Positions 1 to 7,120 are shown, numbered from the stretch's first letter. The stretch: 8,592 nt of DNA from Deltaproteobacteria bacterium (GCA_030611115.1 JAUWQK010000049.1:1-8592); one strand, 5' to 3'. Numbers and translations are program-made. Notes: a model not told the origin generated them from the sequence alone.

Positions 1-104
1 ATTTTTTAAGCTAAAGGCATAATCGTTCACCGCCCCGCTTCGCTGGGAAGCAGCATAATATACAAATTCATCAAAGATAAATAGCAATAATAAGGAGTTT
101 TATA
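1..104. other. Upstream region of the Hsp70 operon, no gene
   Basis: This leader has no coding region I can support. It contains a small hairpin at 37-51 (arms GCTTC and GAAGC, loop GCTGG) and then an AT-rich stretch leading to the ribosome binding site at 92-97. CATAAT at 54-59 resembles a -10 box, but I see no -35 box at a fitting distance, so no promoter is called. In relatives, as I recall, a DUF2760 gene often precedes this Hsp70 pair; if so, its end would lie left of the window and the operon promoter could be further upstream. Confidence 0.4.
92..97 (+). promoter_or_regulatory. Shine-Dalgarno site for the TTG-started first Hsp70
   Basis: AAGGAG lies 7 bases before TTG at 105-107. It decides the start, because no ATG or GTG sits between it and the nucleotide-binding motif IDLGTTNS that must be near the N-terminus. 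Confidence 0.8.
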
Positions 105-1913
105 TTGTCTGAACCGGTTTATATAATTGGGATAGATTTAGGCACGACCAATAGTGTTGCAGCATATACTGAAGTTAATAGTACCAGGGGTGAAACTTCC
201 GATATAAAGATACTTAAGATACCTCAGTTAACAGGCCCGGGAACAGTAGAGAAAAGAGAAATCCTGCCTTCTTTTATTCTTATGAACGAAAAAAACAATG
301 ATAGGAATGAGGCGCTTAATCTGCCATGGGATAATGAAACTCATTATTTTGTTGGCGAGCATGCCAGAGATAGAGGCGCTGAAATTCCGGGCCGCCTGAT
401 TTCTTCATCCAAATCCTGGCTTTGCAACACAATGATTGACAGGAATAAGCCGGTTCTTCCATGGGGAGCTGAGAACAAAGAGGCAAAGCTTTCGCCGGTT
501 GAGGCTTCAGCAGCCATATTGCGGCATATTCGCGATGCATGGAATAACATAATAGCTAAGGATGATGAAAAATTATTAATTCAAAATCAGGAAATTTTTT
601 TAACTGTTCCTGCTTCGTTTGATGCTGTTGCAAGAGAGCTTACTGTAAAAGCAGCAAGTCTTGCAGGTCTATCAAATGTTACTTTGCTTGAAGAACCCCA
701 GGCTGCATTTTATGCATGGATCGAATCTTCAGGTAATCAATGGAGAGATAGTATTAAAGAGGGAGACCTTGTCCTTGTTTGCGATATCGGCGGAGGCACA
801 AGTGATTTCAGCCTGATCAATGTATCTGATAATGATGGTGAGCTTTTACTGGAAAGAATAGCTGTTGGTGATCATCTTCTTGTTGGAGGTGATAACATGG
901 ATCTGGCCCTTGCGTATTCCGTTTCAAGACAGATGGCTGAAAAAGGCACTAAACTCGATTCATGGCAGATGCGTGGTCTTTGGCACAGTTGCCGCAAAGC
1001 AAAGGAAAATGTATTATCTGATCCTGAAAAAAAGAACTATCCTGTAACAATACTGGGCAGGGGAAGCAGTTTGATAGGTGGTACAATCAAGACGGAACTT
1101 TCAATGAATGATGTGCAGCAGCTTATTCTGGATGGTTTTTTCCCAAAGTGTGAGATAACTGCCGAGCCCATAACAAATCAAAAGACAGGTCTAAAGGAGA
1201 TTGGTCTTTTGTATGAAGCAGACCCGGCAATCACGCACCACCTCGCATATTTTCTTAGCAGGCATAAAATTGATGGTGAAAGCAACAGGTCGCCGAATGC
1301 CATCCTTTTTAACGGCGGTGTTATGAAAGCTGATCCTGTAAGAAAACGCATAAAGGAAGTATTATCATCCTGGGCTGGACAGGAAATATCGACATCTATA
1401 AAGGAGATTGATACAAAAGACTTTGATTTGTCTGTTGCGAGAGGGGCGGTTTATTATGGCCTGGCAAGGCGCGGAGACGGCATACGCATTCGAAGCGGTC
1501 TTGGCCGATCATACTACATCGGCATAGCTGCATCAATGCCTGCGGTGCCAGGTATGCCTGCTCCAACAAGGGCACTTTGTGTTGCGCCTTTTGGTATGGA
1601 GGAAGGCAGCAAAGCAAAACTTGAAAATCAGGAATTTATTATAGTGGTAGGTGAACCTGTAAAATTTGACTTTTTAGGATCATCATTAAGACCTGAAGAT
1701 TCATTAGGTACGGTGGTTGATGACTGGGAAGATGAAATTAACGAAATTAATGAGATAGCAACAATTGAGACCACGCTGGATGGAGATTATGGCAGCGTTA
1801 TTCCAGTAAACCTCGAAATAGATATAACAGAAGTCGGAACTCTTGAATTATGGTGTGTTGCCAGGGAGGATGACCGCAGATGGAAACTGGAGTTCAATAT
1901 TAGGGCTCGGTAA
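105..1913 (+). CDS. Hsp70-like (DnaK-related) chaperone ATPase, first of a tandem pair
   Basis: This is a cytosolic Hsp70-superfamily ATPase expected to couple ATP hydrolysis to client binding. The actin-like ATPase core is clear: phosphate-1 loop IDLGTTNS (residues 10-17), connect-1 segment EEPQAAF (from 196), phosphate-2 loop CDIGGGTSD (226-234), adenosine-type motif LFNGGVM (401-407) and a later DLSVARGAVYYG helix. The last 130 or so residues form a beta-rich segment ending near GTLELWC. There is no helical lid and no EEVD-like tail, so it differs from housekeeping DnaK. At 602 aa it matches the short partner of the twin Hsp70 pairs I recall in proteobacteria. Translation starts at TTG. 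The downstream gene is its paralogue on the same strand. The last codons AGG GCT CGG TAA lie inside palindromic repeat R1, so the extreme C-terminus has probably been replaced by repeat sequence. The clients are unknown. Confidence 0.93.
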   Translation: MSEPVYIIGIDLGTTNSVAAYTEVNSTRGETSDIKILKIPQLTGPGTVEKREILPSFILMNEKNNDRNEALNLPWDNETHYFVGEHARDRGAEIPGRLISSSKSWLCNTMIDRNKPVLPWGAENKEAKLSPVEASAAILRHIRDAWNNIIAKDDEKLLIQNQEIFLTVPASFDAVARELTVKAASLAGLSNVTLLEEPQAAFYAWIESSGNQWRDSIKEGDLVLVCDIGGGTSDFSLINVSDNDGELLLERIAVGDHLLVGGDNMDLALAYSVSRQMAEKGTKLDSWQMRGLWHSCRKAKENVLSDPEKKNYPVTILGRGSSLIGGTIKTELSMNDVQQLILDGFFPKCEITAEPITNQKTGLKEIGLLYEADPAITHHLAYFLSRHKIDGESNRSPNAILFNGGVMKADPVRKRIKEVLSSWAGQEISTSIKEIDTKDFDLSVARGAVYYGLARRGDGIRIRSGLGRSYYIGIAASMPAVPGMPAPTRALCVAPFGMEEGSKAKLENQEFIIVVGEPVKFDFLGSSLRPEDSLGTVVDDWEDEINEINEIATIETTLDGDYGSVIPVNLEIDITEVGTLELWCVAREDDRRWKLEFNIRAR

Positions 1914-1971
1914 AAAATAACTTGGTAGAATTTGGGATGCAAAAATGCCAAGTTATTTTTTACCGAGCCCT
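1902..1971. repeat. R1: perfect palindromic repeat at the Hsp70/Hsp70 junction
   Basis: Two perfectly complementary 24-bp arms (1902-1925 and 1948-1971) flank a 22-bp centre. The outer ends read AGGGCTCGG and CCGAGCCCT, flanked on both sides by TTA (1900-1902 and 1971-1973), a possible 3-bp target duplication. The right side, 1933-1971, is an exact 39-bp reverse-complement match to R3 at 7121-7159. R1 therefore looks like two element ends joined head to head, as in a MITE or REP doublet. As RNA it forms a very stable hairpin that buries the first gene's stop codon (1911-1913) and ends four bases before the next gene's Shine-Dalgarno site. No U-tract follows, so it is not a standard terminator. 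Confidence 0.9.
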
Positions 1972-1974
1972 TAT

Positions 1975-1978
1975 GGAG
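1975..1978 (+). promoter_or_regulatory. Shine-Dalgarno site that places the second Hsp70 start at 1989
   Basis: GGAG (within TGGAGAAAG) lies 10 bases before TTG at 1989-1991. It sits immediately outside the R1 palindrome, so it would remain accessible when the hairpin folds. Confidence 0.6.
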
Positions 1979-1988
1979 AAAGAAAATC

Positions 1989-4862
1989 TTGGATCTTGAG
2001 AAACATTTCATAATAGGTATTGATTTAGGGACTACCAATTCTGCTGTATCGTATGTGGATCTTCATGTGGATCTTCTGGCGGATGCAAAAAAGAAGTATA
2101 AAATAAAGATATTTAAAGTTCCTCAACTGACAGGTTTTGGAGAAGTTTCCAGACTTCCGGTTTTACCATCGTTTCTCTATATCCCGGGGAAGTATGATAT
2201 TTCAGAGGAGGCTGTATCACTTCCATGGATAAGCAATGGAAAAAACTTTGTCGGAGCTTTTGCAAGAGATCATGGGGCAAAAGTACCGGGCAGGCTTGTA
2301 TCATCTGCAAAAAGCTGGCTTTGCCACAATAATGTGGATAGAAAAGCCCGGATCCTTCCCTGGGGAGCAGGTGATGAGGTATTTAAAATTTCACCTGTTG
2401 AGGCTACCGCATCATACCTGAAACATATAAAAAAAGCGTGGAACAGCTCAAAAGGCGATGATGAGGATCTATATCTTGAAAACCAGATAATAATTATAAC
2501 TGTGCCGGCCTCATTTGATGAAGTTGCACGTGATCTTACAGTTGAAGCCGCATCAATGGCGGGTTTAAGCAATATAACTTTACTGGAAGAACCTCTTGCA
2601 GCTTTTTATAGCTGGTTGATTCGTCATGAGCATAACTGGAATAAATTTGTAAATCCGAATGAGCTTATTCTTGTCTGCGATGTTGGTGGCGGGACTACTG
2701 ATTTTACATTGATAACCTTGAGAGAGGTTGAGGGAAGCCCCAGGTTCGAGAGGATAGCGGTTGGAGATCATTTAATCCTCGGAGGTGACAATGTTGATCT
2801 TGCACTTGCAAGCAACATAGAACGGCGTTTGTCCAAAAAAAGGATATCTTTAAGCGGGGACAGGTGGAGAACTCTGTGCCATCAGTGCAGAAAGGCCAAG
2901 GAAAATATTTTAAACGAAGATGCGGAATCAGAAAAAATTACATTAATGGGGGAGGGCAGCAAGCTTATTGCGGGAACGGTTTCAGCGGAACTCGGGCGTA
3001 AAGAGATTGAGAAAACAGTGCTGGAAGGTTTTTTCCCGCTTGCTGATCCAAAAGACATAAAGAAAATAAATATCAGGGAAGGAATAACTGAATTCGGTCT
3101 TCCATATGAACAGGAGCCGGCCATAACAAGGCATCTGGGTTGTTTCCTGGATAAACATAAAGAGGATGTTATAAAAGTATTAAACAGGGAAGATCATGCT
3201 CCTGATCTTATCCTCTTTAATGGCGGATCATTAAAACCTGCTGTTATTCAAGAAAGAATAAGAGCAGCCATACGTTACTGGTTTAAGAACAAATTAAAAG
3301 ATGAACGTCCAACACCGAACGTCCAACATCGAACGTCGAATAATGAAAAAAAATCTGATTTTTCTTCTGATTTTCCTCGAGTATTGGAAAATACGGATCT
3401 TGATCTTTCTGTTGCGCTTGGTGCATCATACTATGGCCTTGTTAAGATTGGAAAGGGAGTGCGGGTTGGAAGTGGAAGCGCAAGAGCTTATTATCTCGGT
3501 GTTTCAAAAAAGGAGTCAGATACTATTGAAGGGTTACCAAAAAAGACTGATAAAAAATTTGCTGTCTGTCTGATAGAACGCGGTCTTGAGGAGGGCACAA
3601 CTATTGAGCTGAAGGATAAAAAATTTGAGGTTCTTGCAAATCAGCCGGTCAGTTTTGATATTTACAGCTCAAGCTTTCGTTCAGGAGACAGATGCGGCGA
3701 CCTTGTTGAGATAGACGATTCTTTGACTTCCCTTCCGCCCATACAAACAGTTGTTCAGTATGGAAAGAAGGGCGTTAAGACAAGGATTCCCGTTCGGATT
3801 GAATCAGATTATACTGAAATGGGCACGCTTGCTCTCTGGTGCCGTTCTCTGATAAGCAATCATCGCTGGAAAATGCAGTTTCAATTGCGGGATGCATTAA
3901 CACCTGTAGATATCTTTGACAAAGAAATATTTGAAGACTCTATTGTGGATGAAGTTCGTTCATATGTTGGGAGTATTTTTTCAGACAGGACAGATAGCAG
4001 TGCGCTTAAAAATTTAAGTAGAGTTATAATAAAAAAAGTCGGAAGATCCAGGGAAAGATGGCCGCTTGGATTTATTCGGACAATTTCCGACGAGCTGATT
4101 AAACTTGTTGAAACTCGTACTTTCGGGCCTGAATATGAAAGCAGGTGGCTTAATCTGACCGGATTTTGTATGAGGCCGGGATTTGGAGATGGTTTTGATG
4201 AGTATCGGGTAAAGAGTTTATGGAAAATTCATAAGCAAGGTACTATTCATTCAAAAAATGCACAGGTATGTTCTGAATGGTGGATATTGTGGAGAAGAGT
4301 GGCAGGGGGGCTTAGCGCAGGGCAGCAAAGACAATTCATTCAGGAACTTGCTCCCATTATAATGCCTAAGAAAGGAATAAAGAGCAGGGTACCGCACCAG
4401 GAGCGTCTGGAAATCTGGATGGCGGTTGCAAATATGGAAAGGCTCCTGGTAAAAGATAAGATTCAATGGGGGCGTATGCTTCTTTCGGAGATTAAACCCA
4501 AAAAATGCAAACCCCAGTATTTATGGTCTCTTTCGCGAATAGGCGCTCGTGAACTTCTTTATGGCCCTGTTGACAGGGTAATACCTTCTGAAGAAATATC
4601 TTCCTGGATTGAAGAAATACTGTCTAAGACGTGGCGCAATCCAAAACCGGTTGGCATGGCAATCGCTCAACTGGCCCGCAAAACCGGTGATCGAATGAGA
4701 GATCTTGATTCATCAATTATAGCCATCATCATAGACTGGATGAATCAATATGATATTTCAGGTCCTCATATAAAATTCTTAGAAGATGTAGTTCCAATGG
4801 CTAAAAGTGAAGAAAACGCCATTTTTGGTGAAACGCTTCCGTCAGGACTGGTTCTTCACTAA
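1989..4862 (+). CDS. Hsp70-like chaperone with C-terminal DUF3731-type domain, second of a tandem pair
   Basis: This is a large Hsp70-superfamily protein (957 aa). The ATPase core shows IDLGTTNS (11-18), EEPLAAF (from 200), CDVGGGTTD (230-238) and LFNGGS (409-414). The Hsp70 module ends near residue 634, exactly where the first Hsp70 ends (RWKMQFQLR against RWKLEFNIR). Residues 635-957 form an extra helical, Trp-rich domain with landmarks SRWLNLTGFCMRPGFG, EWWILWRRVAGGL, RIGARELLYGP and GDRMRDLD, matching my memory of DUF3731 (DnaK-related); its role is not known. I prefer TTG 1989, which gives MDLEKHFIIGIDLG, parallel to MSEPVYIIGIDLG in the neighbour. An in-frame TTG at 1932 would translate the R1 repeat. 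An in-frame repeat insertion adds roughly 23 residues around 438-463 relative to the paralogue. It is probably co-transcribed with the first Hsp70, and the two may act as a hetero-complex (inference). Confidence 0.92.
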   Translation: MDLEKHFIIGIDLGTTNSAVSYVDLHVDLLADAKKKYKIKIFKVPQLTGFGEVSRLPVLPSFLYIPGKYDISEEAVSLPWISNGKNFVGAFARDHGAKVPGRLVSSAKSWLCHNNVDRKARILPWGAGDEVFKISPVEATASYLKHIKKAWNSSKGDDEDLYLENQIIIITVPASFDEVARDLTVEAASMAGLSNITLLEEPLAAFYSWLIRHEHNWNKFVNPNELILVCDVGGGTTDFTLITLREVEGSPRFERIAVGDHLILGGDNVDLALASNIERRLSKKRISLSGDRWRTLCHQCRKAKENILNEDAESEKITLMGEGSKLIAGTVSAELGRKEIEKTVLEGFFPLADPKDIKKINIREGITEFGLPYEQEPAITRHLGCFLDKHKEDVIKVLNREDHAPDLILFNGGSLKPAVIQERIRAAIRYWFKNKLKDERPTPNVQHRTSNNEKKSDFSSDFPRVLENTDLDLSVALGASYYGLVKIGKGVRVGSGSARAYYLGVSKKESDTIEGLPKKTDKKFAVCLIERGLEEGTTIELKDKKFEVLANQPVSFDIYSSSFRSGDRCGDLVEIDDSLTSLPPIQTVVQYGKKGVKTRIPVRIESDYTEMGTLALWCRSLISNHRWKMQFQLRDALTPVDIFDKEIFEDSIVDEVRSYVGSIFSDRTDSSALKNLSRVIIKKVGRSRERWPLGFIRTISDELIKLVETRTFGPEYESRWLNLTGFCMRPGFGDGFDEYRVKSLWKIHKQGTIHSKNAQVCSEWWILWRRVAGGLSAGQQRQFIQELAPIIMPKKGIKSRVPHQERLEIWMAVANMERLLVKDKIQWGRMLLSEIKPKKCKPQYLWSLSRIGARELLYGPVDRVIPSEEISSWIEEILSKTWRNPKPVGMAIAQLARKTGDRMRDLDSSIIAIIIDWMNQYDISGPHIKFLEDVVPMAKSEENAIFGETLPSGLVLH
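3303..3344 (+). repeat. Three-unit 14-bp tandem repeat inserted in frame within the second Hsp70
   Basis: The units are GAACGTCCAACACC, GAACGTCCAACATC and the diverged GAACGTCGAATAAT. They encode residues ERPTPNVQHRTSNN, followed by a Lys/Ser/Asp-rich stretch up to about 3366. The first Hsp70 lacks this segment between its SSWAGQ and DFDLSVA regions. The same peptide style (NVQHRTSN) is familiar to me as a translated interspersed repeat in deltaproteobacterial and other environmental genomes. The open frame is kept. Confidence 0.8.
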
Positions 4863-4871
4863 GAAAAAGCA

Positions 4872-4908
4872 GTGCCTAAAGTGAGCTAAAGTGCCTAAAA
4901 TGCCTAAA
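4872..4908 (+). repeat. Short tandem repeat (GTGCCTAAA-type, about 9-10 bp)
   Basis: Four near-identical units follow one another: GTGCCTAAA, GTGAGCTAAA, GTGCCTAAA and ATGCCTAAA. The array lies just after the second Hsp70 stop and before the transposase. It may be a slippage-prone satellite or the left flank of the mobile element. No coding role is evident. Confidence 0.75.
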
Positions 4909-4916
4909 GTTATGGT

Positions 4917-4929
4917 ACGCCTTTGGCGT
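4917..4929. repeat. Small hairpin upstream of the transposase
   Basis: ACGCC-TTT-GGCGT is a perfect 5-bp stem with a 3-base loop. Y1 transposases recognise subterminal hairpins at element ends, so this could be a left-end hairpin or part of the local repeat. No U-tract follows, so it is a poor terminator for the Hsp70 operon. Confidence 0.4.
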
Positions 4930-4989
4930 GTGCTAATTGATAAACCAAAGCTACAGGAGTTTGCCCTCTCGTGTATTGTCAGACCAGGC

Positions 4990-4995
4990 AGGAGG
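4990..4995 (+). promoter_or_regulatory. Consensus Shine-Dalgarno AGGAGG for the transposase
   Basis: AGGAGG lies 8 bases before an in-frame TTG at 5004. A weaker alternative is AGGAG at 4955-4959, 11 bases before GTG at 4971. ATG at 5013 is also in frame but 17 bases from AGGAGG. Confidence 0.5.
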
Positions 4996-5003
4996 ATTTG
5001 GAT

Positions 5004-5684
5004 TTGGAAGAAATGTTATCTTTAAATCACTTTCCCGGAAGATGCAGGGAGTGTGCAAAATCATCCAGGTCGATGGTTCATGGCAAGTGTAGTTTCTGCC
5101 AGGACTTGGAATTTCAAGAAAATGTACTCTGTCATCTAAACAGGTGCATACAAAATCCAGCGGTTTTTGAGTGTTATGCTTTCCAGCCAGCACTCAAATT
5201 GGTCGGATCGTCTGACCGGGAGATTCCGTCTTCGCCCGATTGTATCAAAGACAACTCTCCACAAAACGGTTTTCAGGAGTTACTTGATTCCGATAAAATT
5301 AAGTATCAGCGCGCTTTGGCTCTGCAAAGACTGGGCCGTGATCCGGATAGTGTATTTATCGAACTCAAATACCATTTTGCATGGAATGTGATCTACAGAA
5401 AACCGGTTTTTGCCCGGCCTGCAAATATCTTTGATTTCGTTAGTGACACTTTTTCGAAATGTAGTGAGATTGTCGGTGGTTTAGTTGATCTGCGCTGGCT
5501 GGCTCCAGACCACCTGCATTTATATGTGGAATCAGATGGAAGCAACTCAGTAGAGACGATCGCCCAGGAAATGAAACGGGTGTCGGCGGCAGCTATTCTT
5601 GCAGAGTTCGGCGACTTGAAGGCGAGTTTGGATGCACAAAAGGACCTGTGGGACAAAGCTTATTTTGTAGAAACCATAGGCTAA
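5004..5684 (+). CDS. IS200-like / RAYT-type Y1 HUH transposase with Cys-rich N-terminus, probably 3'-truncated
   Basis: This belongs to the single-strand DNA transposase family Y1_Tnp, which cuts and joins at hairpin-marked ends. Numbering is from TTG 5004 (226 aa); GTG 4971 would add 11 residues. The N-terminal part has CxxC (C14, C17), CxxC (C29, C32) and further Cys at 43, 48 and 57, ending in CYAFQP, and is probably a zinc-binding module. The C-terminal part carries the typical first strand HFAWNVIYRKPVF (from 124), the HUH metal motif in APDHLHLYV (H170, H172) and the late motif LWDKAYFVETIG. The protein stops right there. In IS200/IS605 enzymes the catalytic tyrosine lies in a helix beyond this motif, so the nucleophile appears to be missing. 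Repeat R2 begins on the stop codon, which suggests the gene was cut off by or next to the repeat. A natural short variant of the family is the alternative. It may be inactive, or a helper or domesticated protein. Confidence 0.75.
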   Translation: MEEMLSLNHFPGRCRECAKSSRSMVHGKCSFCQDLEFQENVLCHLNRCIQNPAVFECYAFQPALKLVGSSDREIPSSPDCIKDNSPQNGFQELLDSDKIKYQRALALQRLGRDPDSVFIELKYHFAWNVIYRKPVFARPANIFDFVSDTFSKCSEIVGGLVDLRWLAPDHLHLYVESDGSNSVETIAQEMKRVSAAAILAEFGDLKASLDAQKDLWDKAYFVETIG

Positions 5685-5750
5685 GGGTTCGCTCAAAAAT
5701 AACTTCACATTTTCGCATCTCAGCTTCAGGCTGTCCTTGTCCGATCTCAA
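5684..5750. repeat. R2: diverged copy of the repeat, abutting the transposase stop
   Basis: It aligns without gaps to R3 at 7121-7187. The first 44 bases (AGGGTTCGCTCAAAAATAAC and onward to CAGCTTC) differ at about seven positions, and similarity weakens beyond. It begins on the last base of the transposase TAA. An inner stretch, AAATAACTT, has its complement AAGTTATTT at about 5771-5779, so a decayed second arm may be present. Confidence 0.75.
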
Positions 5751-5842
5751 ATCTATGCGTTTACTTGGGAAAGTTATTTCGTCCCAGTTTCTGGGATAAT
5801 ATTATTGACTGACAATTCAACTAACGAGAAACAGCGCCATCA
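5751..5842. other. Convergent intergenic tail with hairpins
   Basis: No gene is seen here. The region lies between the transposase (+) and the 382-aa gene (-). It holds a perfect hairpin, TCCCAG-TTT-CTGGGA (5782-5796), and an overlapping alternative pairing of TGGGA (5766-5770) with TCCCA (5782-5786). Neither is followed by a clear U-tract on either strand, so a terminator is only a weak possibility. Confidence 0.35.
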
Positions 5843-6991
5843 TTAGCTATCCAATCCCGCATTTTTCAGACGTCTTACAAGACTTGATTTTTTACTATGT
5901 TTTTCGTAAATAGTTCTCATTTTTTCTTTAAATATTGTTTCGTTATTATTTTTTTTGCTGAGATCGCGCAGATCGACAAGTAGTTTAACCGCCTCATCGT
6001 AATCGGGCTGCCGTTTTGTTTCAATGAGATCATCTACTTTTCTCCAGACCTTATCTTCACGTTTGGTAAGATCATTCAGGTATTTTTCACGGGCAATTGC
6101 CTCTTGCCGTTCCTTTCGAGCCCGTTCTTCGGCCTTTTGTTCAGCGATTCGACGTTTCCTTTCGGCGGTGTATGCCTCTGCTTTTCTCATCAGATCTTTA
6201 ACTGTGCGAAGCTTCTCTCCAGTTGTATAACTATCTTCAACCGAGGCTGTCCGTTGAAATCGTTGCATTAATTCATTTCCAAGATGAGGATCATGGTTTT
6301 TGATCATACGGAACAACATTTCATCTTTTTCTTTTTCAGGAAGATTATTGATCCACGTTTTTAACTCATTTTGATATCCAGCCTGTCTGTCTTTGGAAGC
6401 GCTATTTTCTGCTGCAACAGCAATAAGGTCGGTGTCGATTCGCATAAAGTCAACAAAGCTTTTAAGCGGCGCATTTAAATCATCTAAATTCGGCGGGACA
6501 GGCGGCTCAAACTCATCATTGTCAAAATCACCGATCTGAGCGCAATAAAGCCAGGCAAGATACAAACATCGGTAATCTCCGCTAATGATATCTGATCGTA
6601 ATGAAATTAACGATGAAAGCCGGCCTTCGCCTTCTTCCCATTCATAATCATCGGTATCGGAAATAAACTCAAAAATTAGGTTCTCCCCTTTTTTATATGC
6701 AGTCGCATTTTCTCCAAAGCAATATTTTTCAGCTAAATCAAAATTGATCAGCCTGCGAGGAACCCTTAACATGAACCAATGTGTTCCCCAATTCGCAACA
6801 TAAAGAAAGGCATCGAAATATTTTTCCATCAATTTTAGTGGATCACCTTTAAAATCACCCCAATTATACTCATTCACAAAACTGGTGGGAGTGATCTGCG
6901 CTCTTGAAGACAAATTTTCGAGTGCCCGAATGTCTTTTTCGTCTAACGGCTTATCAATAGCTTGAAATTCGTAATATTGATATTCACTCAT
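5843..6991 (-). CDS. Conserved protein of unknown function (MSEYQYYEF family) with C-terminal coiled coil
   Basis: The protein has 382 aa and no signal peptide or membrane segment, so it is probably cytosolic. Residues 1-80 carry the motifs MSEYQYYEFQAID, SSRAQITPTSFVN and EYNWGDFKGDP, then FLYVANWGTHWFMLRVPRRL. I recognise these as the N-terminus of a widespread but uncharacterised bacterial family. The middle is acidic (DTDDYEWEEGEG near 112-123). Residues about 260-320 are strongly charged and helical (ERKRRIAEQKAEERARKERQ), a likely coiled coil, and the C-terminus is basic. The start is ATG at 6989-6991 with GAGG just upstream. I have a vague memory of relatives lying beside SWIM zinc-finger or SNF2 helicase genes, but none is in this window. 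Its neighbours here are a restriction-enzyme relic and an ATPase/TOPRIM pair, which hints at a defence or nucleic-acid role; this is only inference. Confidence 0.85.
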   Translation of the reverse strand: MSEYQYYEFQAIDKPLDEKDIRALENLSSRAQITPTSFVNEYNWGDFKGDPLKLMEKYFDAFLYVANWGTHWFMLRVPRRLINFDLAEKYCFGENATAYKKGENLIFEFISDTDDYEWEEGEGRLSSLISLRSDIISGDYRCLYLAWLYCAQIGDFDNDEFEPPVPPNLDDLNAPLKSFVDFMRIDTDLIAVAAENSASKDRQAGYQNELKTWINNLPEKEKDEMLFRMIKNHDPHLGNELMQRFQRTASVEDSYTTGEKLRTVKDLMRKAEAYTAERKRRIAEQKAEERARKERQEAIAREKYLNDLTKREDKVWRKVDDLIETKRQPDYDEAVKLLVDLRDLSKKNNNETIFKEKMRTIYEKHSKKSSLVRRLKNAGLDS

Positions 6992-7038
6992 GTTTCCTCA
7001 ATTTCATTTTTAGCGCCCCGGTCTTTGGTGGGCTTGCT
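6988..7038 (-). pseudogene. Possible 3' vestige of a gene once overlapping the 382-aa gene
   Basis: On the minus strand a 16-codon open stretch, SKPTKDRGAKNEIEET, ends in TGA that overlaps the ATG of the 382-aa gene as ATGA. Such 4-bp overlaps are typical of coupled operon partners. An in-frame TAA sits just upstream (7039-7041) and no start is present. It could be chance. Confidence 0.25.
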
Positions 7039-7120
7039 TTATTTACCTATAGCCTTTGCTCAACTTGAGATCAGGCTTCACCTTATATTCAGAAAGTGAA
7101 TACAAGTGGGCAGAGCCTTT
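7039..7120. other. Intergenic stretch between the 382-aa gene and R3
   Basis: No gene is visible. It contains a 6-bp hairpin TATTCA-GAAAG-TGAATA (7086-7102) and, at its edge, GAGCC (7113-7117), which can pair with GGCTC (7123-7127) of R3. Any promoter for the 382-aa gene should be here or in R3, but I cannot identify one. Confidence 0.35.

Noticed and set aside
1..104. Sigma-70 promoter for the Hsp70 operon
   Set aside because: CATAAT at 54-59 has no acceptable -35 box at 16-18 bp, so it cannot be supported.
1902..1971. R1 palindrome as an ordinary intrinsic terminator
   Set aside because: The T-run is inside the stem, and the stem is followed by TTATGG rather than a U-tract. The downstream gene is a same-strand paralogue expected to be co-expressed.
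1932..1988. Extended N-terminus of the second Hsp70 starting at TTG 1932
   Set aside because: These 19 codons are the translated right side of repeat R1 (MGCKNAKLFF...). TTG 1989 has its own Shine-Dalgarno site and gives an N-terminus that parallels the paralogue.
3303..3344. CRISPR-like array
   Set aside because: The 14-bp units are contiguous with no unique spacers, and they lie inside an intact coding frame.
5547..5750. Minus-strand open frame of 67 codons overlapping the transposase end and R2
   Set aside because: It is antisense to a recognisable transposase and its N-terminal part is translated repeat R2; no family-like sequence was seen.
5766..5796. Alternative hairpins (TGGGA/TCCCA against TCCCAG/CTGGGA) as a riboswitch or attenuator
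   Set aside because: They lie in a convergent 3' region with no downstream gene to control, and no U-tract or ligand-domain architecture is visible.
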